A stretch of 64,000 bases of DNA from Streptomyces rubellomurinus (lineage in GTDB: Bacteria > Actinomycetota > Actinomycetes > Streptomycetales > Streptomycetaceae), in the NCBI RefSeq assembly GCF_000961885.1, contig NZ_JZKH01000032.1, positions 20,023 through 84,022 on the forward strand, given 5' to 3'. Each line of letters opens with the position of its first letter. Position 1 is the stretch's first letter. Below the pieces are notes generated by a model. That model did not search any database. It worked only from the letters and a program-made list of their open reading frames with translations, and was not told the DNA's origin. Shown here piece by piece: positions 36,302 through 46,800 of the stretch. Position numbers and translations under genes: made by a program.

Positions 36302-36919
36302 TCATCGACTCGGTGCGGGGAGCGCGGCGCCGGTGAGGGCGAGGGCCGCGTCGAGCAGCGCGGAGGTCAGGGTGGGGAGCTGCTCGGGGGACTCGCGCAG
36401 CAGGAACAGCCAGGCGAAGACGGGGCCGACGAGCAGGGCGTTGAGGGCGGCCGGGTCGGGGCGGACGGCGAGTTCGCCGCGCGCGGTCGCGCGGTCCAGG
36501 ATCTCGGCGAGGGTCTGGCGCTGGAACCCGAGGTACCGCTCGACGAACCGGTCCCGCAGGGCGGGGTCGGCGTGGACGTCGGCCAGCAGGCCGGGGACCG
36601 TCCCGCCCGGCGGGGAGGCCATGGTGTCCGCGATCTCGGCGATCACGGCGGCCAGGTCGGCGCGGAGCGAGCCGCGGTCGGGCGCCACGGCCAGGAACTT
36701 GTCGGGCAGCAGGACGTCGAAGATCATCTCCTGCTTCGTGGCGTGGCGGCGGTAGATCGCGGCCTTGCCGACGCCGGCCCGCGCGGCCACTTCGGCCATC
36801 GTGAGCCGCGTGTACCCCACCTCGGTCAGCAGCTCTCGGACGGCGGAGGCGATGGCCTCGTCGACGCGGCTGTCACGGGGGCGGCCCCCCTGGGTGCGAG
36901 CTTGCTTCCGAACAGACAT
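36302..36919 (-). CDS. TetR-family regulator
   Basis: A 205-residue protein starting at the ATG at 36919. Residues about 15-62 form the helix-turn-helix ([38 protein letters not shown]). The C-terminal half resembles the TetR_C_11-type ligand domain. It is divergent from the DUF2867 gene, with an inverted repeat 31 bases from its start, so it probably represses itself and that gene. Effector unknown. Confidence 0.9.
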   Translation of the reverse strand: MSVRKQARTQGGRPRDSRVDEAIASAVRELLTEVGYTRLTMAEVAARAGVGKAAIYRRHATKQEMIFDVLLPDKFLAVAPDRGSLRADLAAVIAEIADTMASPPGGTVPGLLADVHADPALRDRFVERYLGFQRQTLAEILDRATARGELAVRPDPAALNALLVGPVFAWLFLLRESPEQLPTLTSALLDAALALTGAALPAPSR

Positions 36920-36949
36920 AGGTGCAACATACAGAACCAGGAGTATCGA

Positions 36950-36975
36950 AACCAGTAGTTCCAAAACTGCTGGTT
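36950..36975. promoter_or_regulatory. Inverted repeat between tetR and DUF2867 gene
   Basis: Arms AACCAGTAGTT (36950-36960) and AACTGCTGGTT (36965-36975) match at 10 of 11 positions around CCAA. A lone half-site AACCAG lies at about 36935. Probable TetR operator. Confidence 0.75.
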
Positions 36976-37052
36976 CCGTATCCACCGGTGCGACCGCGAA
37001 CCGACGCACCACCCCAGCCGACTGGGCACGAAGGCTCGGAAAGGTTTGACCG

Positions 37053-37688
37053 ATGCGAATCCCGAAAGCGGCCCACACCGCGCAGCCGTGGCGGATCCAC
37101 GAGTTCACCCGCGACTTCCGGATCGACGACGTGTGGTCCTTCCGCACGCCCGACGCCGGGCCCGAGGACTTCCCGGTGATGGTCGCGGCGCTGAAGAAGG
37201 CCTACGACACCCGCCCGGCCCCGGCCGCGGTCAACTTCCTCTTCGCGGTGCGCTGGAAGCTCGGCGAGATCTTCAACTGGGACACCCCGGGAGAGGGCTT
37301 CGGCGGACGGGTGCCCTCGCTGACCAGCCGCCTCCCGGAGGAGCTCGCCCGGACCAAGAGCGACATGATCCCCGCCACGGACCCGTTCAGCGAGGTGTAC
37401 CAGACCGACACCGAGGCGGCCCGCGAGCTGGGCAACTTCACCGTCCACACGATCATGCACCTGGGCTGGGTGCAGACGAAGGACGGCCAGTACGAGCTGC
37501 GCATGGCGGCGCTGGTCAAGCCCAACGGGCTGTTCGGGAAGGCCTACATGGCCTTCATCCTCCCGTTCCGGTACCTCGTCATCTACCCGGCGCTGACCCG
37601 CTCGTGGGAGAAGGCCTGGATGGACTTCGGCCGCCCGAACCGCAAGGCCCTGCAGGACGAGCGGGGAGAGTCCGCCGACCGGGACTGA
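37053..37688 (+). CDS. DUF2867 domain protein
   Basis: A 211-residue soluble protein. The stretch HTIMHLGWVQTKDGQYELRMAALVKPNG followed by FRYLVIYPALTRSWEKAW (key parts) is the core of DUF2867, a START-like beta-sheet domain often fused to or encoded beside short-chain reductases in actinobacteria. No enzyme activity is established. Transcribed divergently from tetR across an operator, so it is probably the regulated gene. A strong hairpin follows and separates it from the polyketide cluster. Confidence 0.82.
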   Translation: MRIPKAAHTAQPWRIHEFTRDFRIDDVWSFRTPDAGPEDFPVMVAALKKAYDTRPAPAAVNFLFAVRWKLGEIFNWDTPGEGFGGRVPSLTSRLPEELARTKSDMIPATDPFSEVYQTDTEAARELGNFTVHTIMHLGWVQTKDGQYELRMAALVKPNGLFGKAYMAFILPFRYLVIYPALTRSWEKAWMDFGRPNRKALQDERGESADRD

Positions 37689-37714
37689 CCCGGACCGGGG
37701 CCTCCCGGGCCCGT

Positions 37715-37754
37715 CGCCGGCCGCCGCCACCGCCCTCGGTGTCGGCGGCCGGCG
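37715..37754 (+). terminator. Hairpin terminator before the polyketide cluster
   Basis: A perfect 11-bp stem (37715-37725 with 37744-37754) with a loop that can extend pairing, followed by CGTTTCGTTTCCC. Confidence 0.85.
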
Positions 37755-38310
37755 CGTTTCGTTTCCCGGTACCGCACGATCATCCGGCGCCGGCGGTTCG
37801 ACGCGCGGGCGATGTCGACAGGTTTCTGCCACGGTGAAGTGCCCCGCGGCCGCCGCACGAAGATCCTCACGCGAACTCCGCACGCGGCGTCGCCCTCCCG
37901 CCACGCACCGGACACCGCACGGCCGAACGCGCTCAGCCTTCCGGCCATGAACGCCTTCGCGAATTCGGCCCTACCAAATGAAGCGGCCGCATATTCGCCC
38001 CCGACTGTCAGGTTCGGGACGCGCGAGTGTCCGAAGTTGGCAGGTTCTGGCCATAGTCAGTCACACATCTATCGAAATCTGCTAGATCTTGTGTCTGCCG
38101 TCTCGACCAGCGAAGACCGGCATTCGGGGATGGGGGAAGTGCCTCGGCCATCGGCCCATTAGGCACCGGATCTTGTACATCAGCACCGGGGGCGCGGTCA
38201 ATGACGACTACTTCGCCCTCATAGCGGCGCGTTCCCGAAATGAACCCCACGCAGGGCCGAACGCCGTTGAGTTCATCGAAACCGAGTTTCATTGAGGTGC
38301 GAGGGAAAGC
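37755..38310 (+). promoter_or_regulatory. Upstream region of PKS1 with direct repeats
   Basis: About 555 non-coding bases, AT-richer toward the gene. CAGGTTCGGG (38009-38018) and CAGGTTCTGG (38041-38050) form a direct repeat 32 bp apart. The second sits in TTGGCAGGTT (38037-38046), which recurs upstream of PKS3. CATAGT at 38052-38057 may be a -10 box. An imperfect inverted repeat (38063-38071 with 38083-38094) follows. GAGG and GAGGG purine runs precede the ATG at 38311. Binding of a cluster activator is inferred. Confidence 0.5.
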
Positions 38311-41300
38311 ATGACGACGGAGACTGACGAGCAGCAGGAGAAGCTTCTCCGGTACCTCAAGAAGTCCGTAATCGAACTCAACGAGACGCGGGCCCTCCTA
38401 CGGGAAACGGAAGAGCGCGCGACCGAGCCGCTCGCGGTGGTCGGCATGAGCTGCCGCTACGCCGGCGCGGATTCCCCGGACGAACTCTGGGACGTGGTCG
38501 CCGAGGGCCGGGACGCGATATCCGGATTCCCGCTCGACCGCGGCTGGAACCTCGAGCGGCTCTACGACCCGGACCCGGACCGGCTCGGCGCCAGCTACAC
38601 CCGCGCGGGCGGCTTCGTCCCCAGCGCCACGGCCTTCGACGCCGACTTCTTCGGGATCAGCCCGCGCGAGGCGCTGTCCATGGACCCGCAGCAGCGGCTG
38701 CTGCTGGAGCTGTCCTGGGAGGCGTTCGAGGACGCCGGCATCGACCCGGCCTCGCTGCGCGGCAGCGACACCGGCGTCTACACCGGCGTCGGCCCGTCCG
38801 ACTACGCGGCCGTACCGGCCGGCGCGGCGCCGCAGATCGAGGGCCTGCGGCTGACCGGCGGCACGACCAGCGTGGTGTCGGGCCGGGTCGCCTACACCTT
38901 CGGCCTGGAGGGGCCGGCGCTGTCCGTGGACACCGCGTGCTCCTCCTCGCTGGTGGCCCTGCACCTGGCCGCGCAGGGCCTGCGCACCGGGGAGTGCTCG
39001 CTGGCCCTGGTCGGCGGCGTGACGGTGCTGGCCGGGCCGACCCTGTTCGTGGACTTCAGCCGGCAGCGCGGCCTGGCGCCGGACGGCCGGTGCAAGCCCT
39101 ACGCGGCCGCCGCCGACGGCACCGGCTTCTCCGACGGCGCCGGCGTGGTCGTGCTGGAGCGGCTGTCGGACGCGCGGCGCAACGGCCACCGGGTGCTGGC
39201 CGTACTGCGCGGCAGCGCCGTCAACCAGGACGGCGCCAGCAACGGCCTGACCGCCCCCAACGGCCCCTCGCAGGAACGCGTGATCCGCCAGGCGCTGGCC
39301 AACGCCGGGGTGTCGGCGGCGGACGTCGACGCGGTCGAGGGCCACGGCACGGGCACCCAGCTGGGCGACCCGATCGAGGCCCAGGCCCTGCTGGCCACCT
39401 ACGGCCAGGAGCGCGAGCACGGCCCGCTGTGGCTGGGCTCGATCAAGTCGAACATCGGGCACGCCTCCGCCGGCGCCGGCATGGCCGGCGTGATCAAGAT
39501 GGTGCAGGCGCTGCGCCACGAGGCGCTGCCCGCCACCCTGCACGTGGACAAGCCCTCGCCGCACGTGGACTGGGAGTCCGGCGGCGTCGAGCTGCTGACC
39601 GAGATGCGGGCGTGGAAGGCCGGCGAGCGGCCGCGCCGGGCCGGGGTGTCCGCGTTCGGCGTCGGCGGCACCAACGCCCACGTGATCCTGGAGGAGGCGC
39701 CGGCCGAGGAGCCCGCCGACTCCGCCGAGGCCGTCGAGCCGACCCCGGTCACCGAGCTGCCGACGGTGCCGGTCCTGGTGTCCGGTCGCGGCGCGGCGGC
39801 CCTGCGGGCCCAGGCCGAGCGGCTGCGGGCCGGCATCCTGGCCCGCCCCGAACTCACCGTCGCCGAGGTCGGGTTCTCCTCCGCGACGACCCGGGCGCAC
39901 CTCGACCAGCGGGCCGTCGTCCTGGCGTCCGACCGCGAGACGCTGCTGTCCCGGCTGGCCGAGCTGGCCACCGGCGAGTCGTCGACCGCCGCGGCCGAGG
40001 GCCGGGTGCTCACCGCCGGCGCCCTGCCGGTGTTCGTGTTCCCGGGGCAGGGCGCGCAGTGGGAGGGGATGGCGGTCGAACTGCTGGACTCCTCCCCGGT
40101 GTTCGCCCGCGAGATCGCGGCGTGCGGGGACGCCCTGGCCGAGTTCGTCGACTGGCGGCTGGAGGACGTGCTGCGCGGCGCCGAGGCCGCGCCCACGTTC
40201 GACCGGGTCGACGTGGTGCAGCCCGCCCTGTGGGCCGTGATGGTGTCGCTCGCGGCGCTGTGGCGCTCCTACGGCGTCGAGCCGATGGCCGTGGTCGGCC
40301 ACTCGCAGGGCGAGATCGCCGCAGCCGTGGTGGCCGGCGGGCTGTCGCTGGCCGACGGCGCCCGGGTGGCCGCGCTGCGGTCGCGGGCCATCGCCGAGCG
40401 GCTCGCCGGGCGCGGCGGCATGGTGTCCGTCCAGGCGACGGTCGGGCGGGTCGAGGAGCTGATCGCCCCGTCCGAGGGCCGGGCGTCGATCGCCGCGGTG
40501 AACGGCCCGTCCGCCGTGGTGGTCTCCGGAGAGCCGGGCGCCCTGGACGACCTGATCGCGGCCTGCGAGCGCGAGCAGGTGTGGGCCCGGCGGATCGCCG
40601 TGGACTACGCCTCGCACTCGGCGCAGGTGGAGAGCATCGAGGACGAACTGGCGAAGGTGCTGGGCCCGGTGGCCCCGGTGCCGGGCTCGGTCCCGTTCTA
40701 CTCCACGGCGGTGGGCGACTTCGTCGACACCACCGTGCTCGACGGCGGGTACTGGTACCGGAACCTGCGCGGGCGGGTCGGCTTCGAACCGGCCATCCGG
40801 GCGCTGATCGACAACGGCGCCGGCTGCTTCCTGGAGATGTCGCCGCACCCGGTGCTGGCCATCGCGGTGGAGAACACCGTCGCCGACCACGGCGCCGACG
40901 CCCGGGTGGGCGTCGTCGGGTCGCTGCGGCGGGACGAGGGCGGTTTCGAGCGGTTCGCCTCCTCGCTGGCCGAGGCCCACGTCGCCGGTGTGTCCGTCGA
41001 CTGGTCGGCGGTCTTCGCGGGCACCGGCGCGCGCGCCGTGCCGCTGCCGACCTACGCCTTCCAGCACCACCGGTACTGGCTGACCACGGGCACCGGCGGC
41101 GCGGACGCCGCGGCCCTCGGGATGCGCCCGGTGGACCACCCCGTCCTCGGCGCGGCCGCGCGGGTCGGGGACCGGGACGAGTGGGTCTACACCGGCCGGA
41201 TCTCCCCCGACGCGCAGCCGTGGATCCGCGACCACGTGGTCTTCGGCATCTCCATCGCCCCCGGCACCGCCCTGGTGGAACTGGCGCTGGCGGCGGGTAC

Positions 41301-43815
41301 CGGGGTCGGCTTCGGCACCCTGGACGAGGCCGTGCTGGAGGCGCCGCTCGTCCTCGACGACGAGGCGGGCTGCCGGATCCAGGTGACCGTCGGCGCCCCG
41401 GAGGAGGACGGGCGCCGCGAGGTCGCGGTGTACTCGACCCCGGACGCCGGACCGGACGACGAGGCCCCCGAGCCGGTCTGCCACGTGCGCGGCTGGCTGA
41501 GCGACGAGCCCGCCGCGCCCGCGCCGCGCCCGGCGCAGTGGCCGCCGGCGGGTGCCGAGCCGATCGCGGTGGACACCCTCTACGACCGGATGGCGCTCGC
41601 CGGGCTCGACTACGGCCCGCTGTTCAAGGGCATCCGGGCCGCCTGGCGGGTCGGGACCGAGATCTGCACCGAGGTGGCGCTGCCCGACGACGCCGACGAC
41701 GCGGGCTTCGTGCTGCACCCGGCCCTGCTCGACGCCGCGCTGCAGGGCGCGCTGGTCGACAAGGACCCGAACGCCGCGGTGGAGATGCCGTTCACCTGGA
41801 CCGGGGTGCGCTCCGGCCGCCGGGTGCGCTCGGCCCGGGTGCGGATCACCACGTCCGCCGAGACCGGCCTGCACGTCGAGCTGTCCGACGAGGCCGGCGA
41901 GCCGGTGCTGAGCATCGGCGGCCTGGTGTACCGGACGGTCGACGCGGCGCAGCTCGAAGCGGTGCGCGGCGGCGGGCCCGACTCGCTGTACGGCGTCGAG
42001 TGGGTGCCCGTCCCGCTGGGGCAGGCCGAACCGGCGGGCCTGGTCCGCGTGGGCTGGGACGGCGCGGACGGCTTCGCCGACCTGGCCGCGGTGGAGCGGG
42101 CGGTCGCCGAGGGCACGGGAGCCCCGGACGCCGTCCTGGTCCGGATCGCGCCGGCGAGCGCCGACGCTCCGCCCGCGGCGGCCCGCGAGAGCGCCGAGCG
42201 GATGCTCGCCACGCTGCAGCGCTGGCTGGCCAGTGCCGAGCTGGACGGGACCCGGCTGGTCGCGGTCACCCGCGGCGCGGTGGCGCTCGACGGCGAGACG
42301 CCGGACATCGCCCAGGCCTCGGCCTGGGGTCTCGCGCGCAGCGTCCAGACCGAGCACCCGGGCCGGATCGTGCTCGTCGACCTCGACGACGACCGGGCCG
42401 ACGTGCCGTGGGACGCCCTGCTGGCCGCCGACGAGCCGCAGTTGGCCGTCCGGGCCGGCCAGGTGTCGGCGCCGCGACTGGCCCGCGTGCCCGCGGTCGC
42501 CGAGGACCCGCTGCGCGGGCTCGACCCGGACGGCACCGTGCTGGTCACCGGCGGCACCGGCGGCCTGGGCGTGGTGTTCGCCCGTCACCTGGCGGCCGTG
42601 CACCGCGTCCGCAACCTGGTGCTGGTCAGCCGGCGCGGCCCCGCCGCGGACGGCGCCGCCGAGCTGGCGGCCGAACTGACCGAGCTCGGCGCGCGGGTGC
42701 GGATCGAGGCCTGCGACATCGGCGACCGGGACCAGGTCACCGCGCTGCTGGACTCGCTGGAGGCCCCGCTCACCGCGGTCGTGCACTCCGCCGGTGTGCT
42801 CGCGGACGGCGTGATCGAGTCGGTGACCCCGGAGCAGCTCGCCGAGGTCATGCGGCCGAAGGTCGACGCGGCCTGGCTGCTGCACGAACTGACCGCGGAC
42901 GCGAAGCTGTCGGCGTTCGTGCTGTTCTCCTCGGGCGCCTCGCTGTTCGGCAACCCGGGGCAGGCCTGCTACGCCGCCGCGAACGGCGGTCTCGACGCGA
43001 TGGCCCAGCGGCTGCGGGCGGACGGCGTGCCGGCCACCTCGCTGGCCTGGGGTCTGTGGGGCGACGGCGCCGGCATGGCCGGCCGCCTCGACAGCACCAA
43101 CGTGGCCCGCATCGAGGACGCCGGCGTGGCCCTGCTGCCGGTCGACCGCGGCCTGGCGCTGTTCGACTACTCGCTGCGGCTCGACGCCGGGCTGCTGGCC
43201 CCCGTCCAGCTGGACATGGCCGCGCTGCGGGCCCAGGCCCGGACCGGCTCGCTGCCCGCGCTGCTGCGCGGACTCGTCCGGGTGCCGGCCAAGACCGCCG
43301 AGGCGGCGGGCGGTTCGCTCGCGCAGCGGCTGGCCGGGGTGGCCGAGGAGGACCGCGAGCAGCTGGTCCTGGAGCTGGTGCAGGGGCAGGTCTCGGCCGT
43401 GCTCGGCCACGAGTCGGCGGCCGCGATCGAGCCCGAGCGGGCGTTCAAGGACATGGGCTTCGACTCGCTGGCCAGCGTCGGCCTGCGGAACCGGCTCAAC
43501 AAGATCACCGGCCTGCGGCTGCCCGCCACCCTGGTCTTCGACCACCCGAACGCGGCGGCGGTCACCCGGTACCTGCTGGAGTCCGTCGAGCCCGAGGCCG
43601 CGACCGGCGGCCGGGCCGACGACGACACCGCCGAGATCCGCGCGGTGCTCGCCTCGATCCCGGTCGAGCGGCTGCGCCAGGCCGGGCTGCTGGACACCTT
43701 GTTCGATCTGGCGCGCGGCGACGTGCCCGAGGAGGAGACCGAGGACGGTGACGCCGAGTCGGTCGACGACCTCGACGCGGAAGCACTGATCCGGATGGCC
43801 CGAGGGGACCGGTAG
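38311..43815 (+). CDS. Modular type I PKS, one module KS-AT-DH-KR-ACP (PKS1)
   Basis: An 1834-residue megasynthase subunit. Residues 1-35 are a coiled-coil docking domain. KS about 37-460 with C210 in DTACSSS and both histidine motifs. AT about 560-870 with S665 in GHSQG and YASH (766-769), indicating methylmalonyl-CoA. DH about 925-1200 with H975 in [10 protein letters not shown] and D1141 in LLDAALQ, both intact. KR about 1405-1625 with TGGTGGLG (1413-1420), K1517, S1541, Y1554 and N1558 intact; GVLADG without the A-type Trp suggests a B-type KR, hence an E double bond. ACP S1719 in GFDS. The C-terminal 60 residues look like a docking domain. It ends six bases before PKS2 and so probably feeds it. 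Confidence 0.95.
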   Translation: MTTETDEQQEKLLRYLKKSVIELNETRALLRETEERATEPLAVVGMSCRYAGADSPDELWDVVAEGRDAISGFPLDRGWNLERLYDPDPDRLGASYTRAGGFVPSATAFDADFFGISPREALSMDPQQRLLLELSWEAFEDAGIDPASLRGSDTGVYTGVGPSDYAAVPAGAAPQIEGLRLTGGTTSVVSGRVAYTFGLEGPALSVDTACSSSLVALHLAAQGLRTGECSLALVGGVTVLAGPTLFVDFSRQRGLAPDGRCKPYAAAADGTGFSDGAGVVVLERLSDARRNGHRVLAVLRGSAVNQDGASNGLTAPNGPSQERVIRQALANAGVSAADVDAVEGHGTGTQLGDPIEAQALLATYGQEREHGPLWLGSIKSNIGHASAGAGMAGVIKMVQALRHEALPATLHVDKPSPHVDWESGGVELLTEMRAWKAGERPRRAGVSAFGVGGTNAHVILEEAPAEEPADSAEAVEPTPVTELPTVPVLVSGRGAAALRAQAERLRAGILARPELTVAEVGFSSATTRAHLDQRAVVLASDRETLLSRLAELATGESSTAAAEGRVLTAGALPVFVFPGQGAQWEGMAVELLDSSPVFAREIAACGDALAEFVDWRLEDVLRGAEAAPTFDRVDVVQPALWAVMVSLAALWRSYGVEPMAVVGHSQGEIAAAVVAGGLSLADGARVAALRSRAIAERLAGRGGMVSVQATVGRVEELIAPSEGRASIAAVNGPSAVVVSGEPGALDDLIAACEREQVWARRIAVDYASHSAQVESIEDELAKVLGPVAPVPGSVPFYSTAVGDFVDTTVLDGGYWYRNLRGRVGFEPAIRALIDNGAGCFLEMSPHPVLAIAVENTVADHGADARVGVVGSLRRDEGGFERFASSLAEAHVAGVSVDWSAVFAGTGARAVPLPTYAFQHHRYWLTTGTGGADAAALGMRPVDHPVLGAAARVGDRDEWVYTGRISPDAQPWIRDHVVFGISIAPGTALVELALAAGTGVGFGTLDEAVLEAPLVLDDEAGCRIQVTVGAPEEDGRREVAVYSTPDAGPDDEAPEPVCHVRGWLSDEPAAPAPRPAQWPPAGAEPIAVDTLYDRMALAGLDYGPLFKGIRAAWRVGTEICTEVALPDDADDAGFVLHPALLDAALQGALVDKDPNAAVEMPFTWTGVRSGRRVRSARVRITTSAETGLHVELSDEAGEPVLSIGGLVYRTVDAAQLEAVRGGGPDSLYGVEWVPVPLGQAEPAGLVRVGWDGADGFADLAAVERAVAEGTGAPDAVLVRIAPASADAPPAAARESAERMLATLQRWLASAELDGTRLVAVTRGAVALDGETPDIAQASAWGLARSVQTEHPGRIVLVDLDDDRADVPWDALLAADEPQLAVRAGQVSAPRLARVPAVAEDPLRGLDPDGTVLVTGGTGGLGVVFARHLAAVHRVRNLVLVSRRGPAADGAAELAAELTELGARVRIEACDIGDRDQVTALLDSLEAPLTAVVHSAGVLADGVIESVTPEQLAEVMRPKVDAAWLLHELTADAKLSAFVLFSSGASLFGNPGQACYAAANGGLDAMAQRLRADGVPATSLAWGLWGDGAGMAGRLDSTNVARIEDAGVALLPVDRGLALFDYSLRLDAGLLAPVQLDMAALRAQARTGSLPALLRGLVRVPAKTAEAAGGSLAQRLAGVAEEDREQLVLELVQGQVSAVLGHESAAAIEPERAFKDMGFDSLASVGLRNRLNKITGLRLPATLVFDHPNAAAVTRYLLESVEPEAATGGRADDDTAEIRAVLASIPVERLRQAGLLDTLFDLARGDVPEEETEDGDAESVDDLDAEALIRMARGDR

Positions 43816-43821
43816 GACACC

Positions 43822-46800
43822 ATGACTGCGAAGACGAACGAGCTGGTCGACGCCCTGCGGATGTCGATCAAGGACAACGAGCAACTCCGCAAGGAGAACC
43901 GGCAGCTGCGCACCCGCGCGTCCGAGCCGCTGGCGATCGTCGGGATGAGCTGCCGCTTCGGCGGCGGCGCGACCACCCCGGAGCTCCTGTGGGAGCTGCT
44001 GGCGCAGGGCCGCGACGCCCTGGTGCCGCTGCCCGAGGACCGCGGCTGGCAGGTCGACCGCCTCTACCACCCGGACCCGGACCACCCCGGCACCACGTAC
44101 GCGAAGACCGGCGGATTCGTCGACGGGGTCGCGGACTTCGACGCCGACTTCTTCGGCATCGGCCCGCGCGAGGCGCTGGCGATGGACCCGGCCGCGCGAC
44201 TCATCCTGGAGGGCGCGTGGGAGGCGTTCGAGCACGCCGGCATCGACCCGACGTCGCTGCGCGGCACCGACACCGGCGTCTTCTGCGGCGCCATCAGCTC
44301 CGAGTACGGCGCCACCATGCCGCCCGAGCTGGGCGGGTACCGGCTGGGCATCCTGACCAGCGTGCTGGCCGGGCGGATCTCGTACCTGCTGGGGCTGGAG
44401 GGCCCCGCGGTCACGGTGGACACCGCCTGCTCCTCCTCGCTGGTGGCGCTGCACCAGGCCGCGCAGGCGCTGCGCGCCGGTGAGTGCTCGATGGCGCTGG
44501 TCGGCGGCGTGACCGTGCTGTCCAGCCCGACCCTGCTGGTCGAGTTCAGCCGCCAGCGCGGGCTGGCCCCGGACGGCCGCTGCAAGGCGTACGCCGAGGA
44601 GGCGGACGGCACCGGCTTCGCCGACGGCTGCGGCCTCATCGTGCTGGAGCGGCTCTCCGACGCCCGGCGCAACGGGCACACCGTGCTGGCCGTCGTGCGC
44701 GGCAGCGCCGTCAACCAGGACGGCGCCAGCAACGGGCTGACGGCCCCGAGCGGCCCGGCCCAGGAGCGGGTGATCCGGGCGGCGCTGGCCACCTCGGGCC
44801 TGTCCCCGGCGGACGTGGACGCCGTGGAGGGCCACGGCACCGGAACGGAGCTCGGCGACCCAATCGAGGCGCACGCGCTGCTGCGCACCTACGGCCGGGA
44901 GCGGACCGACGGCCCGCTGTGGCTGGGGTCGATCAAGTCGAACATCGGGCACACCTCGGCGGCCGCCGGCATCGCCGGTGTGATCAAGATGGTGCTGGCG
45001 ATGCGGCACGAGACGCTGCCCGCCACCCTGCACGCGGACACCCCGTCCTCGAACGTGGACTGGGAGAGCGGCCAGGTCGCCCTGCTGTCGCGCCCGCGGC
45101 CGTGGCGGCCGGGCGACCGGCCGCGGCGCGCGGGCGTCTCGTCCTTCGGGGTGAGCGGCACCAACGTGCACGTCATCCTGGAGGAGGCACCCTCGGCGTC
45201 CGAGCGGTCCGCCGACGCCGAGGCCGCGCCGCGCCCCGCGGGCATCGTGCCGGTCCTGCTGTCCGGCCGCACCGAGGCGGCGCTGCGGGCGCAGGCCGGA
45301 CGGCTGCGCGAACACCTCGTGCAGCGGCCGGAGTTGACGCCGGCGGACATCGGCCTCTCGATGGCGACCACGCGCGCGCTGCTGGAGCGGCGCGCGGTGG
45401 TCCCGGCCGCCGACCGGGACGGGCTGGCGGCCGCGCTGGCCGCCCTGGCCGCCGGGGAGCCGGGAGCGGCCGAGGGCCGGGCCGTCGCCGGGAAGACGGC
45501 GGTGCTGTTCACCGGCCAGGGCTCCCAGCGGGCCCGGATGGGCTTCGACCTGGCGCGGGCGTACCCGGTGTTCGCCGCCGCGCTGGACGAGGTGTGCGCC
45601 GCGGCGGACCCGCTGCTCGGCCGGTCGCTGCGCGCGCTGCTGAACGCGGAGCCCGACTCCGCCGAGGCCGCGCTGCTGAACGCCACCGAGTACACGCAGG
45701 TGGCGCTGTTCGCCGTCGAGGTCGCGCTGTACCGGCTGGTCGAGTCGTTCGGGGTGCGCCCGGACTTCCTGATCGGGCACTCGGTGGGCGAGATCGCCGC
45801 GGCGCACGTCGCCGGGGTGCTCTCGCTGGCGGACGCCGCCGCCCTGGTGGTGGCGCGCGGCCGGCTGATGGGGGCGCTGCCCGGGGGCGGCGCGATGGTG
45901 GCCGTCCAGGCCACCGAGGAGGAGGTCCTCGCGACGCTGGGCGGCTACCAGGGCCGGCTGGAGATCGCCGCGGTGAACGGCCCGCGGGCGGTGGTGGTGT
46001 CCGGTGACGCCGACGCCGCCGAGGAGTGGCTGCCGGGCTTCGCGGACCGGAAGACCTCGCGACTGAAGGTGTCGCACGCCTTCCACTCGCCCCGGATGGA
46101 ACCGATGCTGGCGGAGTTCGCCGCCGTCGCCCGGAAGTTGACGTTCAGCAAGCCGAAGCTCGCGGTCGTGTCGAACGTGACCGGCGAGCGGGTGACCGAC
46201 GAGCTCACCGACCCGATGTACTGGGTGAAGCACGTCCGCCGCGCGGTGCGGTTCGCCGACGGCGTGCGGACCCTGTACCGGTCGGGCGTCCGGCGGTTCC
46301 TGGAGCTCGGCCCGGACGCGGTGCTGACCGCGATGGCCGGGCAGACCCTCGACGGCGCCGACGACGCCGTCCTGCTGCCGGCGCTGCGCGCGCGGCAGGA
46401 CGAGGCCGAGACCTTCGCCCGCTTCCTCGGCGGGGCGCGGATCGCCGGCGTCGACGTCGACTGGGCGGCCTACTACGCCGGAACCGGGGCGGCCCGGGTG
46501 GACCTGCCGACGTACGCGTTCCAGCGCGAGCGGTTCTGGCTGGCGCCCGGCACCGGCTCGGCCGACGCGGCCGCGGCCGGCCAGGTCGGGGTGGACCACG
46601 CCGTCCTCACCGCCGCGGTGCCGGTGGCCGACCGCGACGAATGGGTGTTCACCGGGCGCGTCGCGGCCGGCACGCAGCCGTGGATCGCCGACCACGTCGT
46701 GCTCGGGGCGCTGGTGCTCCCCGGGACGGCGCTGGTCGACCTGGCGGTGACGGCCGGCACGGCGATCGGCTGCCCGGTGCTGGAGGAGCTGGAGATCGGC

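Noticed and set aside
38089..38295. A 68-codon frame just before PKS1
   Set aside because: Mixed third-position bases, no ribosome site, no recognisable domain; it covers the probable promoter and leader.
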